DNA of 41,518 bases from a bacterium (lineage in GTDB: Bacteria; Zhuqueibacterota; Zhuqueibacteria; Zhuqueibacterales; Geothermadaptataceae): positions 1-41,518 of the forward strand of contig JAJRYV010000012.1 in NCBI GenBank assembly GCA_024275575.1, read 5' to 3'. Of this stretch, positions 21,127 through 31,500 are shown in pieces. The translations under genes were made by a program, and so were the position numbers. The notes beneath the pieces were generated by a model that made no database searches, was not told the origin of the DNA, and saw only the letters and a program-made list of their open reading frames with translations. Every line of letters starts with the position of its first letter. Position 1 is the first letter of the stretch.

Positions 21127-21738
21127 ATGGTAGAGCATTATTTAAGTTTGTTTATTAAATCCATTTTTATGGAAAACCTTGCCCTGGCGTTTTTTCTGGG
21201 CATGTGTACTTATCTGGCCGTTTCGAAAGATGTTGGGACCGCGACAGGTTTGGGAATTGCGGTCATCGTTGTGCAGGGTATCACCCTGCCGGTTAATAAT
21301 CTGTTGTATACGACATTCCTGAAAAAGGGCGCCCTCGCCTGGGCCGGCCTGCCCGGCATCGATCTGACATTCCTCGGATTGATTACCTACATCGGCGTTA
21401 TTGCGGCGATGGTACAAATTCTGGAGATGGCACTCGATAAATTTGTTCCCGCGCTGTATAATGCGCTGGGCATCTTCCTGCCGCTGATCACTGTGAACTG
21501 CGCTATCCTCGGTGGTTCGTTGCTCATGGTTGAACGCGATTTTAACTTCGCCGAATCAGTAACTTTCGGTATTGGTTCAGGTGTTGGCTGGGCACTGGCA
21601 ATTATCGCCCTCGCCGGGATTCGCGAAAAAATGAAGTACAGCAATGTGCCCGATGGTTTACGTGGCCTGGGCATTACTTTTATCATGGTGGGCCTGATGG
21701 CGATGGCCTTTATGTTATTTTCTGGAATTCAACTTTAG
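21127..21738 (+). CDS. nqrE: Na+-NQR subunit E (membrane)
   Basis: A 203-aa membrane subunit with six hydrophobic helices, paired with NqrD. The conserved cysteines appear in [12 protein letters not shown] and [12 protein letters not shown]; together with those of NqrD they ligate the buried iron-sulfur centre. It starts 3 bp after the nqrD stop. Normal length. Confidence 0.96.
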   Translation: MVEHYLSLFIKSIFMENLALAFFLGMCTYLAVSKDVGTATGLGIAVIVVQGITLPVNNLLYTTFLKKGALAWAGLPGIDLTFLGLITYIGVIAAMVQILEMALDKFVPALYNALGIFLPLITVNCAILGGSLLMVERDFNFAESVTFGIGSGVGWALAIIALAGIREKMKYSNVPDGLRGLGITFIMVGLMAMAFMLFSGIQL

Positions 21739-21750
21739 AGAGATAAATAA

Positions 21751-22983
21751 ATGACTGGAATAAGCTTAGTATTATTCGGCTCGGTGATGTTCATCCTCAT
21801 CGTGATCATGCTTGTGACGGTGATTCTCTTCGCAAAGTCGAAACTGGTTGCCAGCGGCAATGCCAGAATCACTATCAATGATGATCCCGAGAATTCCGTC
21901 ACCGTTGGTTTGGGTGGAAAACTGCTGGACACCCTTGCCGGAGCAAAAATCTTCATCCCCTCCGCCTGCGGTGGCGGCGGTACCTGTGGCCAGTGTAAAG
22001 TGGCCGTAAAAGAAGGCGGCGGAGATATCCTGCCGACAGAAACCTCGCACATCAATCGCAAGGAGCAGCGTGAAGGCTGCCGCCTCGCTTGCCAGGTCGC
22101 CGTCAAAGGCGATATGAAAATCGAAGTACCGGCCGAGGTCTTCAGTGTGAAAAAATGGCACTGCAAAGTACGCTCAAATCATAATGTCGCTACTTTTATC
22201 AAAGAATTTATAATCGAACTGCCGAAAGGTGAAAATGTCAATTTCCGCGCCGGTGGTTATATTCAAATCGAAGCCCCGCCTCACGTGGTGCATTACAAAG
22301 ACTTTGTCATCGAAGAAGAATATCGGGAAGATTGGGACAAATTCAATCTCTGGCGTTATGTCTCCAAAGCTGAAGAGCCTGTGGTGCGCGCTTATTCGAT
22401 GGCCAATTATCCCGAAGAAAAAGGCATTATCATGCTCAATGTGCGCATCGCTTCACCGCCGCCACGTTTGCCTGATGTGCCGCCGGGTTTGATGTCTTCC
22501 TATATTTTCAGCCTGAAACCAGGCGATGAGGTCACCATCTCCGGGCCCTACGGTGAATTCTTTGCCCGTGAGACGGATAATGAAATGATGTTCGTCGGCG
22601 GTGGCGCCGGCATGGCACCGATGCGCTCCCATATTTTCGACCAGTTGCGTCGCATCAAAACCAAACGCAAAATCACCTACTGGTATGGCGCCCGCAGCTT
22701 GCGCGAGATGTTCTATGTGGAAGATTTTGACAAACTGCAGGAAGAAAACGAAAATTTTACCTGGCATGTGGGGCTTTCCGAACCCCTTGAAGAAGACAAC
22801 TGGAAAGGCCATATCGGCTTCATCCACCAGGTGATTTACGATAATTACCTGAAAGATCATCCGGCGCCTGAGGATATCGAATATTACCTTTGCGGCCCGC
22901 CAATGATGAATTCTGCAGTGACCAACATGCTGCTCGATCTTGGCGTTGAACCGGAAAATATCATGTACGATGATTTTGGCTGA
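21751..22983 (+). CDS. nqrF: Na+-NQR subunit F (NADH dehydrogenase, FAD and 2Fe-2S)
   Basis: A 410-aa entry subunit for electrons. It has one N-terminal membrane helix (about 5-28), then a ferredoxin domain with C-x5-C-x2-C ([11 protein letters not shown]) and a distal Cys (GCRLACQV), then a ferredoxin-reductase domain with the FAD motif RAYSMANYP, the NADH-binding [12 protein letters not shown], and the C-terminal CGPPMMN and DDFG. All ligands for FAD, NADH and 2Fe-2S are present. Last gene of the operon, followed by a terminator 21 bp after the stop. Confidence 0.97.
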   Translation: MTGISLVLFGSVMFILIVIMLVTVILFAKSKLVASGNARITINDDPENSVTVGLGGKLLDTLAGAKIFIPSACGGGGTCGQCKVAVKEGGGDILPTETSHINRKEQREGCRLACQVAVKGDMKIEVPAEVFSVKKWHCKVRSNHNVATFIKEFIIELPKGENVNFRAGGYIQIEAPPHVVHYKDFVIEEEYREDWDKFNLWRYVSKAEEPVVRAYSMANYPEEKGIIMLNVRIASPPPRLPDVPPGLMSSYIFSLKPGDEVTISGPYGEFFARETDNEMMFVGGGAGMAPMRSHIFDQLRRIKTKRKITYWYGARSLREMFYVEDFDKLQEENENFTWHVGLSEPLEEDNWKGHIGFIHQVIYDNYLKDHPAPEDIEYYLCGPPMMNSAVTNMLLDLGVEPENIMYDDFG

Positions 22984-23004
22984 TTCGAAATTGTGCAAAT
23001 AAAC

Positions 23005-23051
23005 AACATCCTCTCCACATGGAATATTACTGCCGGAGAGGATGTTTTTTT
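23005..23051 (+). terminator. nqr operon terminator
   Basis: A perfect 12-bp stem, AACATCCTCTCC (23005-23016) with GGAGAGGATGTT (23035-23046), has an 18-base loop. A T-run of seven starts within the end of the stem (23045-23051). Confidence 0.88.
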
Positions 23052-23108
23052 ATGCAGAATTCAACGGATAAACCGTATAAAAATCATTAATGAGAAAGGG
23101 AGAGCATA

Positions 23109-23573
23109 ATGAAAACCGCCATCGAAATGCTGCAGGAAAAAGGAAACAAAATTTATTCGGTTCCACCGGAAACAACGATTTATGACGCCCTTCGCATCAT
23201 GGCTGATAACAATATCGGCGCCATGCTGATCGAAGAAAGCGGCACTATTTCCGGCATCTGGACGGAACGCGATCTTGTGCGCAATTCATTGCAAGCAGGC
23301 TTTGACACCAAAACAGCAAAAATCGGTGATTATATGATCACAAATCTGAAAAAAACACCGGATGACGCCACATGTTACGCTCTCCTGGACAAGTTCCTCG
23401 GCATGCGTCTGCGTCATTTGCTGGTTGAAAAAGATGGTAAACTCGTCGGCCTGCTATCCGTCGGTGACGTGATTAAAGCAGCCCTAGTGCAAAAATCCAC
23501 CGAACTCGACAAACTGAATGCCATCGTTAAATGGGATTATTACGAAGACTGGCGCTGGAAAACGAACGATTAA
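23109..23573 (+). CDS. CBS-pair domain protein
   Basis: A 154-aa soluble protein built of two CBS motifs (about 10-65, TIYDALRIMADNNIGAMLIE then ISGIWTERDL; and 75-130, ending LVGLLSVGDVIKA). Together they form one Bateman module, a sensor of adenosine nucleotides. A short C-terminal tail (KWDYYEDWRW) is rich in aromatics. GAAAGGGAG ribosome site. It sits between the nqr terminator and apbE/nqrM, so it may adjust or belong to the energy-metabolism locus, but stand-alone CBS proteins are common and no partner can be named. Confidence 0.88.
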   Translation: MKTAIEMLQEKGNKIYSVPPETTIYDALRIMADNNIGAMLIEESGTISGIWTERDLVRNSLQAGFDTKTAKIGDYMITNLKKTPDDATCYALLDKFLGMRLRHLLVEKDGKLVGLLSVGDVIKAALVQKSTELDKLNAIVKWDYYEDWRWKTND

Positions 23574-23733
23574 TCAGAACACGCTGCAGTGCTTGTCCCG
23601 GCGATCAAATGAACAGGTTTTTCCCATATCGGACGAAAGTCTCCCGCAGCGTGGATAAAGTTTTTCCTGCGCGCGATGCTTTCCTTATTTCACCGGGTTT
23701 ATTAGCGCCCAGCCATTTTGATGTAAATCGAAT

Positions 23734-24777
23734 ATGATGAAAATAGTAAAGAATTATACAATCGGCCTTTTTGTTGTTTTGCTCCTCACAACCTGTGTAA
23801 AGACGCCGACAGCTTTGGTTGAATTGAAAATCGATGGCTACACCATGGGAACGACTTATATGGTGAAAGTCATCGCGATGAAATCCAAGAATTCTGCCGT
23901 ATTAAAGCAAAACTTGCAAAAACAGATCGACTCACTGCTGTATAAAATCGACAAAATACAAATGTCGACCTACAGCCCGGAGTCGGAGCTTTCCCGTTTC
24001 AATCAATACGCCAAAACAGACTGGTTTGCCGTTTCCGCTGAACTCGCAGCAGTGATTGCAGAAAGCCATAAAATATATCGACAAACGGGTGGCGCTTTTG
24101 ATATCACTGTCGGACCATTGGTGAATCTATGGGGTTTTGGCCCGACGGAACAGAAGTCGGCAATCCCTTCTTCTGCAGAGATTACCGCTCAAAAAAAACT
24201 TGTTGGTCAAAATAATATCTCGGTCAACTTCAATCCGCCGGCAGTGAGAAAAACTATGCCCGCTGCCTATTGTGATTTATCAGCGGTTGCTAAAGGATAT
24301 GCCGTCGATGCGGCAGCTGAATTTCTTGCCGCTGCAGGATACGAAAATTATCTCGTGGAAATCGGCGGTGAAATTCGCGCCGGCGGCAGCAAAGCCAATG
24401 GTAAAGTCTGGCGCATCGGCGTGGCGACGCCGGTGAACAAGGGCGGCATCCAGAAAGTGGTGCGTGTTTCCAATACCGGTATGGCGACCTCCGGGGATTA
24501 TCTCAATTATTTTGAAAAAGACGGTATACGGTATTCGCATACCATCGACCCGCAGACAGGACGGCCGATCACCCATAAACTGGCCTCGGTCACCGTCATC
24601 GACCCCTCCTGCATGGCTGCTGATGGTTACGCCACAGCAATCGATGTAATGGGTCCGGAAAAGGGTTTTGATTTTGCACTTAAAATGAATTTGCCAGTTT
24701 TTATGATCATCCGTAGTGAAAACGGTTTTATCGAAAAAATGACGCCGCAGTTTAAAAAAGTTTTTATGAAAAAATAG
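23734..24777 (+). CDS. apbE: FAD:protein FMN transferase (flavin transferase)
   Basis: A 347-aa periplasmic lipoprotein-type enzyme (lipobox LLTTC near residue 21). It transfers FMN from FAD to the threonines of NqrB and NqrC. Family motifs: MGTTYMVKV at the start of the mature part, STYSPESELSRFN, GAFDITVGPLVNLWGFG, DLSAVAKGYAVD, VEIGGEIRAGG, SHTIDPQTGRPI, and the Mg-binding end MAADGYATAIDVMG. Two adjacent ATG codons make the start uncertain by one residue. nqrM follows 11 bp later, so the two maturation factors are one unit. Confidence 0.95.
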   Translation: MMKIVKNYTIGLFVVLLLTTCVKTPTALVELKIDGYTMGTTYMVKVIAMKSKNSAVLKQNLQKQIDSLLYKIDKIQMSTYSPESELSRFNQYAKTDWFAVSAELAAVIAESHKIYRQTGGAFDITVGPLVNLWGFGPTEQKSAIPSSAEITAQKKLVGQNNISVNFNPPAVRKTMPAAYCDLSAVAKGYAVDAAAEFLAAAGYENYLVEIGGEIRAGGSKANGKVWRIGVATPVNKGGIQKVVRVSNTGMATSGDYLNYFEKDGIRYSHTIDPQTGRPITHKLASVTVIDPSCMAADGYATAIDVMGPEKGFDFALKMNLPVFMIIRSENGFIEKMTPQFKKVFMKK

Positions 24778-24788
24778 AGAGTGCTGAA

Positions 24789-24983
24789 ATGACACCTTAT
24801 TTAATAGTATTCGTTTTCATGATCATTGGTTTTACTTTTATGGCCGCCATGCTGCACTTTGCCCAGTGGAAGAAAAAAGAAGGCAGTTGCGGCTGTGGCG
24901 GTTTGGAAGAAGACTATCTCTTGTCCGGCAAACTGCCAACTACTTGCGCCCGTACCGGGCAAGTGTGTATGAATAAAAAGTAG
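24789..24983 (+). CDS. nqrM: Na+-NQR maturation factor NqrM
   Basis: A 64-aa protein with one membrane helix (about 5-25) and a cysteine cluster, CGCGGLEEDY, then TTCARTGQVC. NqrM is needed to supply iron for the NqrD/E iron-sulfur centre. The length and Cys-rich tail after a single helix fit the family, and the position just after apbE is the usual one. It is a short protein, but the neighbourhood makes the call firm. Confidence 0.9.
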   Translation: MTPYLIVFVFMIIGFTFMAAMLHFAQWKKKEGSCGCGGLEEDYLLSGKLPTTCARTGQVCMNKK

Positions 24984-25142
24984 AATTCGTCGCGCTCTTC
25001 TGATAAAGTGTCGATCCTAATTGCAAATAATGATGAATAAGCCGTAAAGTGCCACAACAGTTTTCAACGGGGATATTTGAACTCCGGCGTGAATCGATGG
25101 TCGGCTTTCCTGATTTAAAGGTTTAAAATTTTTTAATAAGGG

Positions 25143-25171
25143 TTGCATTGTAAATGTATTTTGTTTATACT
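25143..25171 (+). promoter_or_regulatory. Sigma-70-type promoter of the metal operon
   Basis: TTGCAT (25143-25148) and TATACT (25166-25171) are separated by 17 bp, near consensus for housekeeping sigma. The predicted start point, near 25178, falls inside the operator that follows, leaving a leader of about 20 bases before the arsR-type ATG. Confidence 0.7.
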
Positions 25172-25185
25172 TGAGCAATTGTTCA
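25172..25185. promoter_or_regulatory. ArsR/SmtB-type operator
   Basis: TGAGCA-AT-TGTTCA is a 6-2-6 inverted repeat directly downstream of the -10 box. It matches the known SmtB/CadC operator form TGAACA-N2-TGTTCA at all but one base. A dimer bound here would block transcription start, so release by metal would induce the operon. Confidence 0.75.
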
Positions 25186-25199
25186 AATGAGGTTGTTAG

Positions 25200-25562
25200 A
25201 TGACACATACTGACGTCTGTTCTGCCGATATCGTCGATCGCAAAAAAGTGAAGCTGGTCTCCGCTGCGCTTCCCGCAGATGCCGAGAACCAGTCCATGGC
25301 CGGTCTGTTCAAAGCTTTGGGCGATCCGACACGTTTGCGCATTGTCCAGGCCCTGTCTTTGGAAGAGCTCTGTGTCTGCGACCTGGTCGCGCTGATGGAT
25401 GTTTCCATATCAGCAATTTCGCATCAATTGCGTTTGTTGAGAACTATGAAAATCGTCAAAAACCGCAAAGAAGGAAAAATGGTTTATTATTCACTCGATG
25501 ATGAGCATATTAACGGGCTTGTTCTGATAGCCAAAGAACATGTGGCGGAGAAACAGAAATGA
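25200..25562 (+). CDS. ArsR/SmtB-family metal-sensing repressor, CadC-like
   Basis: A 120-aa winged-helix repressor (FKALGDPTRLRIVQAL, SISAISHQLRLLR). Metal sites are visible. The alpha5 site is complete: Asp101-x-His103 with His114-x2-Glu117. The alpha3N site has Cys7 and Cys58-x-Cys60 (ELCVCDL), but the second N-terminal cysteine of CadC (residue 11) is Ile here. Numbering matches CadC almost exactly, pointing to Zn and perhaps Cd/Pb. The ATG follows a GAGG site, and a matched operator and promoter lie just upstream. The stop overlaps the next start (ATGA), so it is the first gene of the operon and represses itself. Confidence 0.93.
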   Translation: MTHTDVCSADIVDRKKVKLVSAALPADAENQSMAGLFKALGDPTRLRIVQALSLEELCVCDLVALMDVSISAISHQLRLLRTMKIVKNRKEGKMVYYSLDDEHINGLVLIAKEHVAEKQK

Positions 25563-25981
25563 TCATGACTATCTCCAGGGTAATTCTGAGCTACCTATTT
25601 TTTATGCAATCGATGCTGTTTCAGGTATCCCTGCCTGATTTTGTCCTCTGTTTCGGCGACAATGGTCATGTGGCCGTGGAGGCTGCTGACAATAAGGAAC
25701 ACTGTGTAAATGAGTTTTCTTCACCCGAAGCAGTGAATTTCACAAAAATCGTTGCTTTACCCAATATCCCTCTAAATGTTTGTTCTGATGTTTCGCTGGA
25801 TACACAGTGGCAGCATGTTATCATCAAACAAAGTGAAAAACACCAGATTCCAGACCTGAAAACGGGCCTGTTTATAAAATCTGCTTTAATGAGCAGTTCG
25901 AGTCATACCACCCCTCCCTTGGAATACAACAGTATTTTGCCGCAATACAGCGCCGTTTGTAACGTCGTTCTGCTTATTTGA
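25559..25981 (+). CDS. Small exported protein of the metal operon, unknown function
   Basis: A 140-aa protein with a hydrophobic N-terminus (about 5-24) likely to be a signal peptide, then the short motif FVLCFGDNGHVAVE and further single Cys and His residues (EHCVNE, LNVCSD, SSHTTPP). The ATGA overlap with the repressor gene shows operon membership. Similar small proteins with LC-x-G-x-x-GHVA-like motifs occur before efflux channels in metal clusters; that is memory of context, not a database match. It may bind metal in the periplasm. Function is not assigned. Confidence 0.6.
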   Translation: MIMTISRVILSYLFFMQSMLFQVSLPDFVLCFGDNGHVAVEAADNKEHCVNEFSSPEAVNFTKIVALPNIPLNVCSDVSLDTQWQHVIIKQSEKHQIPDLKTGLFIKSALMSSSSHTTPPLEYNSILPQYSAVCNVVLLI

Positions 25982-26109
25982 TCCCCCTCCAAAAGATTTT
26001 TCCTGAAATTCCATCTTGTCTGCATTCCTCGTAAAGGAACTGCGGGCGCTCTGCTATTCATTTAACCTACGTTTATGATTGTTCAACCAGTATTTAATGG
26101 AGAATCTTT

Positions 26110-27462
26110 ATGAGAGTACGTCCATTTATTCCAATAATAATCTTGTCTTTTAGCATATTAATCGGTTGCACCGGATCACGCACAACCGTAGAACGGGCTG
26201 CGCCCCGATTATTATATAAATCTTTTGTCGCTCATGAAAAAGAGTCTCAATCCGCTACGAGAACCAGCAAAATTAAACAACCGGAAATTTTACAATTAAA
26301 AGACGCCCTCGCCCTGGCATTGCATTACAATCCGCAATTAGCCGTTTTTTCGCTGGAAATCCGCGCTCGTGAGGCCTGGGCCTTGCAGCAATCTTTTCTG
26401 CCGAATCCTGAATTAAATGTGGAAGTGGAAAATTTTGGCGGCAGCAGTAATTATGGCGCTTTCCGTTCCACTGAAACGACTCTGTCCCTGGGACAGTTAA
26501 TCGAACTCGGCGGCAAGCGACAAAAGCGAACACGAATCGCCGCACTGGAAAGCGATATGGCCGCATGGGATTATGAAGCCGTACGGTTAGACGTCTTTAC
26601 CGAGGTGGTGAAAAGTTTCACCGAAGTTCTCGCTGCGCAGGAACGGGTGCGAATGGATGAGGAACTGCTCGCCCTGGCTGAAAAATTTGTCGCTACGATC
26701 ACCAAACGTGTCGAAGCGGGCAAAATATCCACGGCGGAAGCGGCGCGGGCCAAGGTCGAACTGTCGGTTGCCGGCATCGAACTGGAAAGAGCGCGCCGTG
26801 AATTAACCGCCGCCCGCCAGAGATTGGCCGCAGCCTGGGGCGGCATCAAAGCTGAATTTCTTCAGGCTGAAGGAAAACTGGATATAGCGCTTTCTTTTCC
26901 TGCGCTGGAAAAACTACAGGCGCTGATCAATGATAATCCCGACCTGGCGCGCTGGGTGGTGGAAATGGAGCGTCGGCAGGCTGTGCGGGAACTGGAAAAA
27001 GCCAATGTCATTCCCGATCCCATCGTTAGCGGCGCCTACCGCCGTCTCAATGAAAGCGGCGATAATGCTTTTGTCATCGGTTTATCCATTCCCCTGCAGT
27101 TGTTTAATCGCAATCAGGGCGCCGTTCAGGAAGCGGAATACCGCGTCAAACAATCAGAAAAACAGCGCCAGGTGGTGGAAACACAGGTGAAATCCCGACT
27201 TGCCATCTATTATCAACTGCTTTCGGCGCTGCATAATGAGGCGAGTACGCTAAAGGACAAAATCATTCCCGACGCCCGCACGGCTTATGAGGTGATCAAC
27301 CGCGGATACCTCCTGGGGAAATTCACCTCTCTCGACGTCCTTGACGCCCAGCGAACATTATTCGAAACACGCGGCCGGTATTTGCGGACGATAACTGATC
27401 TCCATCACACAACAGCGGATATCGAAAGGCTGGTAGGACGCAGCCTGGCGGATGTAAAATAA
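26110..27462 (+). CDS. Outer-membrane channel (TolC/CzcC family), module 1
   Basis: A 450-aa outer-membrane factor with lipoprotein signal (lipobox LIGC, residue 20) and two internal OEP repeats. The periplasmic alpha-barrel has long heptad-rich helices (SLGQLIELGGKRQKR, LALAEKFVATITKRVEAGK, and later FNRNQGAVQEAEYRVKQ and TSLDVLDAQRTLF, the usual family phrases). It forms the exit duct for the adaptor and pump downstream. It starts about 130 bp after the small exported gene with no obvious terminator between, so it is likely transcribed from the repressor promoter. Confidence 0.9.
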   Translation: MRVRPFIPIIILSFSILIGCTGSRTTVERAAPRLLYKSFVAHEKESQSATRTSKIKQPEILQLKDALALALHYNPQLAVFSLEIRAREAWALQQSFLPNPELNVEVENFGGSSNYGAFRSTETTLSLGQLIELGGKRQKRTRIAALESDMAAWDYEAVRLDVFTEVVKSFTEVLAAQERVRMDEELLALAEKFVATITKRVEAGKISTAEAARAKVELSVAGIELERARRELTAARQRLAAAWGGIKAEFLQAEGKLDIALSFPALEKLQALINDNPDLARWVVEMERRQAVRELEKANVIPDPIVSGAYRRLNESGDNAFVIGLSIPLQLFNRNQGAVQEAEYRVKQSEKQRQVVETQVKSRLAIYYQLLSALHNEASTLKDKIIPDARTAYEVINRGYLLGKFTSLDVLDAQRTLFETRGRYLRTITDLHHTTADIERLVGRSLADVK

Positions 27463-27510
27463 ATTAAAAATGATATAAAAGCAGATTCATATTTCAAAAG
27501 GAACAGCACC

Positions 27511-28518
27511 ATGAAGACCATGACGAAAATTATTTCTTCAAACATTTTATCGGTTTTATTACTGGTATTCGTTTTCATATTGATACAGGGTTGTGGCAGC
27601 CGGCCCGAAGAAAAACAAAACAAAAAAATGGAAGTTGCTGAAAAAGAAGAACACGACGGGCATGAGGAAGAAGAGCGCGGTGGACACGAGGAAGAAGAAA
27701 TTGTGCAGCTCAGCGCCGATGAACTGGCTGAATTCGGCATCGAATTAGCCACGGCAGGCCCGGGAAATTTACAGGTGCATACTGACCTGACTGGCGAAAT
27801 CGTCATCGATCCCGATCGACTGGCCCACATCATTCCGCGTTTTCCCGGTATCGTCAAGGAAGTGCGCAAGAAAATTGGTGATAGAGTCAAAAAAGGCGAG
27901 GTACTGGCTATTATTGAAAGCAATGAAAGTTTAGTCCCATATAAAGTCAAATCCCTGATCAGCGGCACGGTTATCGAAATGCACCTGACTCTCGGCGAGG
28001 TGATAAGCGATGCCGCGCATGCTTTTATCGTCGCGGATTTAAGCCATGTATGGGCTAATTTGAATGTTTACCAAAAGGACTTGCAGTTTATCAAAATCGG
28101 CCAAAAAGCCGTTGTCACCGCCGGTTCGGAAATGCCTGAAGTGCAAGGGAAAATATCATACATCAGCCCGGTCGTTGAAGAAGATACGCGCACCGCAACT
28201 GCACGGGTCGTGCTGCCCAATTCTGACGGCCATTGGCGCCCGGGTTTGTTTGTTAGCGCCGCGGTTGTAAAGCAGGAATCCCAGGTCGATGTTTTGGTGC
28301 CGAAAACCGCGCTGGAGACTTTTGAAAATCGCACGGTGGTTTTCGTTAAAACAGCAAAAGGTTTCGTTCCCAAGCCGGTTTCCATCGGCCACAAAAATAC
28401 GCGCTCCGTAGAGATTATCGCCGGACTTCAGGTCGGCCAGGAATATGTATCAAAAGGCGGATTTACCATCAAAACCGAATTGCAGAAAGAAGCTTTCGGT
28501 GGCGGTCACGGGCATTGA
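27511..28518 (+). CDS. Periplasmic adaptor (CzcB type) without alpha-hairpin, module 1
   Basis: A 335-aa lipoprotein (lipobox IQGC) linking pump and channel. After the lipobox comes an acidic His-rich stretch (EEHDGHEEEE, then GGHEEEE). The barrel-sandwich part reads RFPGIVKEVRKKIGDRVKKGEVLAIIES then KSLISGTVIEMHLTLGEV (shown in pieces), with only a few residues between its two halves where most adaptors have a long alpha-helical hairpin. The C-terminus is GGGHGH. The His/Glu tracts at both ends could bind metal in the periplasm. The missing hairpin sets it apart from the 398-aa adaptor of module 2. Confidence 0.88.
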   Translation: MKTMTKIISSNILSVLLLVFVFILIQGCGSRPEEKQNKKMEVAEKEEHDGHEEEERGGHEEEEIVQLSADELAEFGIELATAGPGNLQVHTDLTGEIVIDPDRLAHIIPRFPGIVKEVRKKIGDRVKKGEVLAIIESNESLVPYKVKSLISGTVIEMHLTLGEVISDAAHAFIVADLSHVWANLNVYQKDLQFIKIGQKAVVTAGSEMPEVQGKISYISPVVEEDTRTATARVVLPNSDGHWRPGLFVSAAVVKQESQVDVLVPKTALETFENRTVVFVKTAKGFVPKPVSIGHKNTRSVEIIAGLQVGQEYVSKGGFTIKTELQKEAFGGGHGH

Positions 28519-28551
28519 TAAGAAAAAAAACCGAACAGGAGTTAATATAAT

Positions 28552-31500
28552 ATGCAGAAAATAATTCAATTTGTTCTGAGAAACAAATTACTGATGCTCG
28601 TATTAGGCGTGCTGGTTCTCGCCGGGGGCTGGTTCAGCTACAGGCAACTGCCCATCGACGCCTTTCCCGACGTATCGCCTTCGCTGGTGCAGGTTTTTAC
28701 CGAAACCGAGGGCCTGGCCCCGGAAGAAATTGAAAAATACGTCACCTTTCCGGTGGAAGTAGCGATGAACGGCCTGCCCAACCTGGAGAAAATTCGTTCG
28801 GTTTCCAATTTTGGTCTGTCGGTCGTCAACATCTATTTTAAAGACGGCACCGATATTTATTTTGCCCGCCAGTTGGTCAACGAACGCCTGCAGGAAGCGC
28901 GCGAGCAAATCCCCGATGGTTTCGGCGAACCCTCGATGGGGCCCATTTCAACCGGCATGGGACTCATTTTGTTTTACTATCTGGATGATACAACCGGCAA
29001 CTATTCCCTGACTGAACTGCGCACCATTCAGGACTGGCTGATCAAATACCAGTTGCAGACCGTTCCTGGCGTCACCGAGGTGCTGGGCATCGGTGGCTGG
29101 GAAAAACAGTTTCAGGTCGTCATCGATCCCAGCGCTTTATTGCGCTATGATATCACCATCAATGAAGTCATCGAAAGAATAAAAGCCAACAACCTGAACG
29201 TGGGCGCCCAGTTTATCGAAAAAAATGCCGAAGAGTTCATCGTGCGCTCGGTGGGGCTGGCCAAAGACATCGAAGATATCGAAAGCATTGTCATCATGGC
29301 CGAGGACGGCGTGCCCATTTTTTTAAAGCAATTGGCCGATGTTGAAATCGGCGGCTCTATTCGTCGCGGTGTGCAAACGATGGATGGCGAACACGAGGTG
29401 ATCTCCGGCATGGTTGTCAAACTGTACGGCAGCAATTCTTCGACGGTGATCGGCCATGTGGAAGAAAAAATGAAAGAGATCAACAGCATTCTGCCACCGG
29501 GAATAAAAATTATCCCCTATTATCAGCAAAAAACGCTGGTGGAATCCAGCGTAAAAACGGTGACCGACGCGCTGCTGCAGGGCATTATTCTGGTCACCCT
29601 TGTTTTGCTGGTATTTATGGGCTCTTTTCGCCCCAGCCTGGTGGTGGCGATTTCCATCCCTTTTTCTATCCTGTTTGCCATGGTCGGTATGCAGTATTTC
29701 GGCATTTCGGTTAACCTGATGTCCTTTGGCGGCCTGGCCATTGCCATCGGCATGATGGTGGACGGCACCATCGTGATGGTGGAAAATGTCGATCGTATGT
29801 TGCGCTTGTCAAAACCCGGCGAACCGCGCATCCATGTTGTGGCCCGCGCCTGTCTCGAGGTTGCGCGGCCGATCCTGTTCGCTATTTCCATTATTATCGT
29901 GGTTTTCCTGCCCCTGTTCACTCTGCAGGGGGTGGAAGGCAAAACATTTAGTCCGCTGGCTTTTACGGTTTCCCTGGCCATGTTGGGCTCGCTGATTTTT
30001 GCCCTCTTTTTGGCTCCGGTATTATCCAATATGATTATGCGTCGCCCAAAAGTAAAAAAGGAAAACACCGGGCATGATGACGGTTTTTTAGTCGGTTTAT
30101 TATTGAAACTGTATGAACCACTCATTTTGTTTTTTGTAAAATTTCGTCAGGCGGCTGTGGCGCTGGCCGTCATCCTGATTGTGATCGGCGCCTTGATTTT
30201 TCCCCGCCTGGGTTCCGAATTTACACCCACCCTACAGGAAGGCACGATTGTTCTGCGGCTGACCATGGCACCTTCCATTTCTCTCAATGAGAGCACGCGC
30301 ATAACGCAAATCGTCGAACGGCGGTTGGTTAAAATTCCGGAAGTGACCGGCGCGGTAACCCGCATCGGCCGCGGCGAGGTCGGCGCACACACCGATCCCG
30401 TCAACAGCGCTGAAATGTATATTTTGCTCAAACCAAAGGAAGAATGGCGAACGGCCAAAACACAGCAAGACCTTGAAAAAGTCATCCGCGACGAGGTCGG
30501 CAATATTCCCGGCGTATTGGCCAATTTCACCCAGCCGATTCAGATGACTGTCGATGAACTTTTGGAAGGCGTGCGCGCCGAATTGGCGATAAAATTGTTC
30601 GGTGACGACCTGCAAGTGTTAAAAGAAAAAGCGGATGAGATCGTGCGCGTTATCAACCAGGTGCCCGGCGCCGCCGACGTGCAGGCTGACCAGATAAGCG
30701 GAACGCCGCAGTTACTCATAAAAGTGAACCGCCATGCCATCGCCCGCTACGGCGTCAATGTTGAAGAAGTGCAGCAGGTCATCCGCGCTGCTGTGGGCGG
30801 TGAAATCGCCGGTCAGATTTTTGAAGGCGTACGCCGCTTCGATATTCTCGTGCGTTATCAGGCGGAATTCCGCAATTCGATGGAAGCGATCAGCGAGATT
30901 TTAATCAATGCGCCCGGCGGCATCAAAGTTCCTCTGTCGCAACTGGCAAGCATCGAAGAGGTGGTCGGGCCGCGCCAGATAACCCGCGAAAACAGCCAGC
31001 GCTTCATCACCATCCAGAGCAATGTCATGGGCCGCGACATCGGTTCATTCGTTGCGGAGGGCCAGCAAGCGATCGCTGAAAACGTCGATCTGCCGCCCGG
31101 CTATCTGGTCACCTGGGGCGGCCAGTTCCGCCTGCAACAGGAAGCCAATAAGCGATTGGCCGTGGTCGTTCCGGTGACGCTGCTGATTATCTTTTTACTG
31201 CTTTTTTCCAGTTTCAATTCGTTGAAGAATACATTTCTGATCCTGTTAAATATCCCTCTGGCTTTGGTCGGCGGCGTGGTGGGGCTGTGGCTGACCGGAC
31301 AGAATCTCTCAGTGCCTTCTTCGGTGGGATTTATCGCTTTGTTCGGCATCGCCCTGGAAAACGGTATGGTGCTGGTGACCTATTTAAACCAGTTGCTCAA
31401 AGACGGCGTGCCCATCGATAAAGCCTCGGTTAAAGGCGCTATGCTGCGTCTGCGTCCGGTATTGATGACCGCCCTGACCACGGCGCTGGGACTCATCCCG

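Noticed and set aside
23531-23737. 68-codon frame between the CBS gene and apbE
   Set aside because: Overlaps the CBS gene end out of frame, with no ribosome site or domain.
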